Shown in pieces: positions 6,104 to 7,679 of a stretch of 7,679 bases of DNA. The translations under genes and the position numbers were made by a program. The notes under the pieces were generated by a model. That model had not been told where the DNA came from and made no database searches. It saw nothing but the letters and a program-made list of their open reading frames with translations. The stretch's first letter is position 1; every line of letters starts with the position of its first letter. Source of the stretch: an uncultured Collinsella sp. (GTDB lineage Bacteria > Actinomycetota > Coriobacteriia > Coriobacteriales > Coriobacteriaceae); contig CAUGJN010000087.1 of assembly GCA_959599635.1 (NCBI GenBank), positions 1-7,679 on the forward strand, read 5' to 3'.

Positions 6104-6404
6104 AAACCCGGCACTTGGGGACGTTCCTTTCCTGCCGGCAGCTTGGGACAGTCCTTAAAGGCCGCATCGATCAACTGCGGAAAGCACATTCCAGAATGAG
6201 CGTCCAACATGGGGTGCGGTTTCCCTTGAGGCCCTCAATCGGAAAATGCATCCCGGATTATTGTCGAAAAGCGGTCCCTAGTTTCCCAAACGGGCCGCTA
6301 ACGGAAAGCGCACCCCGCTATTGGGCCCCAAAGCAGGATGCGCTTTCCGTGCCGGCAGTTCCGGGCATCCAGAGACCACTCATTTAAGTCTGTCCCCAGT
6401 GACT
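6104..6404. repeat. Bipartite palindromic repeat, copy B
   Basis: The left block 6104-6158 matches copy A (206-260) with differences only at 6124 and 6143. The right block 6378-6404 matches 314-340 with one difference. Both copies are in the same orientation. The core differs: 219 bases here against 53 in copy A, with no shared core sequence that I can see. TTGGGGAC (6115-6122) at the left and GTCCCCAG (6392-6399) at the right give inverted ends. TGCCGGCA occurs at 6133-6140 and again at 6350-6357; around these, CTTTCCTGCCGGCAG and CTTTCCGTGCCGGCAG differ by one inserted base. The right end overlaps two bases of the stop codon of the minus-strand peptidase gene. Nearly all of the 391-base space between the GH1 and peptidase genes is terminator plus this repeat. 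Confidence 0.8.
6178..6350. repeat. Cluster of a second short motif inside copy B
   Basis: Five units resembling CGGAAAGCGCATCCC lie within 173 bases: 6178-6192 (plus), 6211-6225 (minus), 6240-6254 (plus), 6302-6316 (plus) and 6336-6349 (minus). They match the consensus at about 12 to 14 of 15 positions. The last two form a perfect 12-bp stem, ACGGAAAGCGCA (6301-6312) with TGCGCTTTCCGT (6339-6350), around a 26-base loop. AGCGG-T-CCC (6270-6278) can also pair with GGGCCGCT (6292-6299), leaving one bulged T. The alternating orientation is typical of REP-like arrays. I know of no function for this motif. Confidence 0.6.
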
Positions 6405-7437
6405 AGTAGTAGGCCCACATGGCTTCGACTTCGTTGAGGACCTCTACGACGCCCCAGCGGCGGGCGCTGCGGCTGGCCGAGTTGGGATCGAAGACTTCAA
6501 TCTGGTCGGCGTCGTCAATACCGTAAAGCACAATGTAGTGGCCCACGTTGGTAAAGATGCCCGGCCGAACGGCGGCGATGACGGGCGCTCCCGAACGCAG
6601 CGCCTGAGTCATCGAGTCACGATCATTATGGAGTTCCGTTCCGTTAAGTCCCAACTGCCACGCGCCGCTCGTCATAAACGACCATTCGGTTGCACCGGTG
6701 GGGGCGTAATTGCCCGCCTCGGAAAGCGCGCACATATCGACGGGGGTCATATCGGTGCGTCCCGTCTTAAAGATATAGACCATGGTGAGGCACGTAGGCC
6801 CGCAGGCATTTTGGCGGATGGTACCGCCGGCGTAAGGCAGCTCCGACCATGCAGGGTCGATCTGATAGATATGGGGCATCGTGCCGGCTTGCCATTGCGA
6901 GCGCGGGGTCGAAAAGGCGAAAGAATAACCGGGCGCGACGGGGGCCTTGAGCAGCTTGTCCTCGGCGGTGGGCTCGAGACCGGCCGAGCCGTGGGACATA
7001 CAGGAGCTCATAAGCACAAAGACCAGACAGATGAGGATAGAGCACAGTGCGAGGCAAAGTCGACGAGCCGGCAGGGCGGGGGCATTCACGTACGATGTCG
7101 AGCGGTAGGGCTTGCCGTCGCGTCCGCCTTGGGGATGCGAAAAGAAGCGGTTGATATGGATGCCGGGCTGACGTGCGCCGTTGCGGCGCAGTTGCGGAAC
7201 CTCGGCCTGGCGCTGTCGAGTGCGCGCGCCCAGGCGGCTATCTTGCTGCGCGCTTGTGCCCGTGCTCGGACGGCCACTCTGCCGTGTTCTGCTTGTTTGC
7301 TGCCGAGACGAAGGCCTGGGTTGCTCTTGAGGGCGTTGCGGATTGCTGCTCGTGGCACTTCTAGGCGTCGGCGTGGTGCGGCCAGCAAGGCGAACGCTTT
7401 GTCGCCGTTGATCACCGTCGTTGTATCCGTATGCCAT
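6403..7437 (-). CDS. Membrane-anchored C39-type cysteine peptidase-like protein
   Basis: The 344 residues fall into three parts. Residues 1-124 are basic and low in complexity (Arg, Gln, Ser, Pro), probably disordered. Residues 126-145 are a hydrophobic segment after RR (CLALCSILICLVFVL). Residues about 185-344 resemble the papain-like Peptidase_C39_2 fold: candidate catalytic residues are C212 in RQNACGPTCLTMVY, H300 in VGHYIVLYGI and D317 in FDPNS, with Q209 possibly in the oxyanion hole. With a cytoplasmic N-terminus the peptidase domain would lie outside the cell. No ABC transporter domain or bacteriocin gene is present, so a bacteriocin-processing role is not indicated; the substrate is unknown. 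LMSSC (142-146) fits a lipobox pattern but lies far from the N-terminus. A weak ribosome site (AAGGCGG) precedes the ATG. The stop codon lies at the edge of repeat copy B. The gene converges on the PTS operon and appears monocistronic in view. Confidence 0.8.
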   Translation of the reverse strand: MAYGYNDGDQRRQSVRLAGRTTPTPRSATSSNPQRPQEQPRPSSRQQTSRTRQSGRPSTGTSAQQDSRLGARTRQRQAEVPQLRRNGARQPGIHINRFFSHPQGGRDGKPYRSTSYVNAPALPARRLCLALCSILICLVFVLMSSCMSHGSAGLEPTAEDKLLKAPVAPGYSFAFSTPRSQWQAGTMPHIYQIDPAWSELPYAGGTIRQNACGPTCLTMVYIFKTGRTDMTPVDMCALSEAGNYAPTGATEWSFMTSGAWQLGLNGTELHNDRDSMTQALRSGAPVIAAVRPGIFTNVGHYIVLYGIDDADQIEVFDPNSASRSARRWGVVEVLNEVEAMWAYY

Positions 7438-7455
7438 TCGTACCGCCTTGTCTCA

Positions 7456-7461
7456 TGTATA
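7456..7461 (-). promoter_or_regulatory. Candidate -10 box for the peptidase gene
   Basis: Read on the minus strand, TATACA lies 18 bases upstream of the peptidase ATG, which would leave a short leader carrying the AAGGCGG ribosome site. There is no good -35 at the normal distance, only a T-rich stretch, so the call is weak. Confidence 0.25.
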
Positions 7462-7610
7462 ACCTGTCTATCCTACAAAAAAGATGTGCAACAAATGGGT
7501 CTGCGCGTCAAAAGCTCGGTAAACGGTACGAAAGGCGCAAAACACACGGTCTCAAAAACATCTCTCTATGCGCCCGATGAGCGTACGCCCGTTGGGCGGG
7601 CGGCAACAAT

Positions 7611-7652
7611 GAGCGGCAAACCGTGCCGTTCGTCCCAAAAACGGCGCCGCTC
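7611..7652. other. Bulged stem-loop near the right edge
   Basis: The 13-base arm AACGGCGCCGCTC (7640-7652) pairs with GAGCGGC (7611-7617) and GCCGTT (7625-7630), leaving a 7-base bulge on the left arm and a 9-base loop. GTTTTGCAGTTTTGCC follows on the plus strand, which gives a weak resemblance to a terminator, but no plus-strand gene precedes it. It may be a regulatory structure or chance. Confidence 0.3.
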
Positions 7653-7679
7653 GTTTTGCAGTTTTGCCTTCGGTCGAGC

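Larger units (their letters stand above)
7438..7679. other. Right-end intergenic stretch, no gene supported
   Basis: These 242 bases hold the presumed promoter of the peptidase gene on the minus strand. Further right I see only short open frames. One on the minus strand enters from the window edge and stops at 7566-7568 (37 codons). One on the plus strand starts at ATG 7609 (MSGKPCRSSQKRRRS) and stays open to the edge. All three minus frames are open over much of 7566-7679, so openness carries little weight, and neither product is recognisable. The region is noticeably less regular in codon pattern than the genes. Confidence 0.4.

Noticed and set aside
6091..6387. Open frame of 98 codons after the operon terminator
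   Set aside because: It lies almost wholly inside repeat copy B, has no ribosome site, and its product reflects repeated motifs rather than a protein family.
6403..7437. Bacteriocin-processing ABC transporter
   Set aside because: The C39-like domain is at the C-terminus behind one membrane segment. There are no ABC transporter domains and no double-glycine precursor gene in the window.
7566..7679. C-terminal end of a minus-strand gene entering from the right edge
   Set aside because: Thirty-seven open codons are not distinctive because the other minus frames are also largely open; the product is not recognisable. A longer window would settle it.

Overview
The window comes from a high-GC genome with strong C/G preference at third codon positions and good Shine-Dalgarno sites. 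The combination of a lactose/cellobiose-type PTS, GTCCCCAAT-type palindromic repeats and a membrane-anchored C39-type peptidase suggests a gut coriobacterium such as Collinsella. This assignment is an inference; no rRNA or other marker gene is present.

Layout. Bases 1-83 are the 3' end of an unrecognised rightward gene, closed by a rho-independent terminator at 149-186. A palindromic repeat (copy A, about 191-340) and a 174-base leader follow. Then comes a rightward beta-glucoside PTS locus: a LicR/ManR-type PRD regulator (515-2410), EIIA (2530-2856), EIIB (2903-3196), EIIC (3206-4555) and a GH1 6-phospho-beta-glucosidase (4557-6011). It ends in a strong terminator at 6028-6063. A second repeat (copy B, 6104-6404) shares both ends of copy A but has a different, longer core. 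Copy B runs into the stop codon of a convergent minus-strand gene (6403-7437) for a C39-like cysteine peptidase with a transmembrane segment and a long basic, low-complexity N-terminal tail. The last 242 bases (7438-7679) have no gene I can support.

How it works together. EIIA, EIIB and EIIC would import and phosphorylate a cellobiose-like beta-glucoside, and the GH1 enzyme would hydrolyse the 6-phospho-disaccharide in the cytoplasm. The regulator has two PRDs plus EIIB-like and EIIA-like domains, so PTS components can phosphorylate it in response to substrate. The gene content matches the licR-licBCAH logic of Bacillus subtilis, with EIIA moved to first place.

The operon and the peptidase are recognisable families, and I do not see a confident new enzymatic system. 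The most interesting material is non-coding. Two direct copies of a bipartite repeat bracket the whole PTS locus. Their ends are conserved, with 53 of 55 and 26 of 27 bases identical, while their cores differ. A second short motif family is packed into the core of copy B in both orientations.
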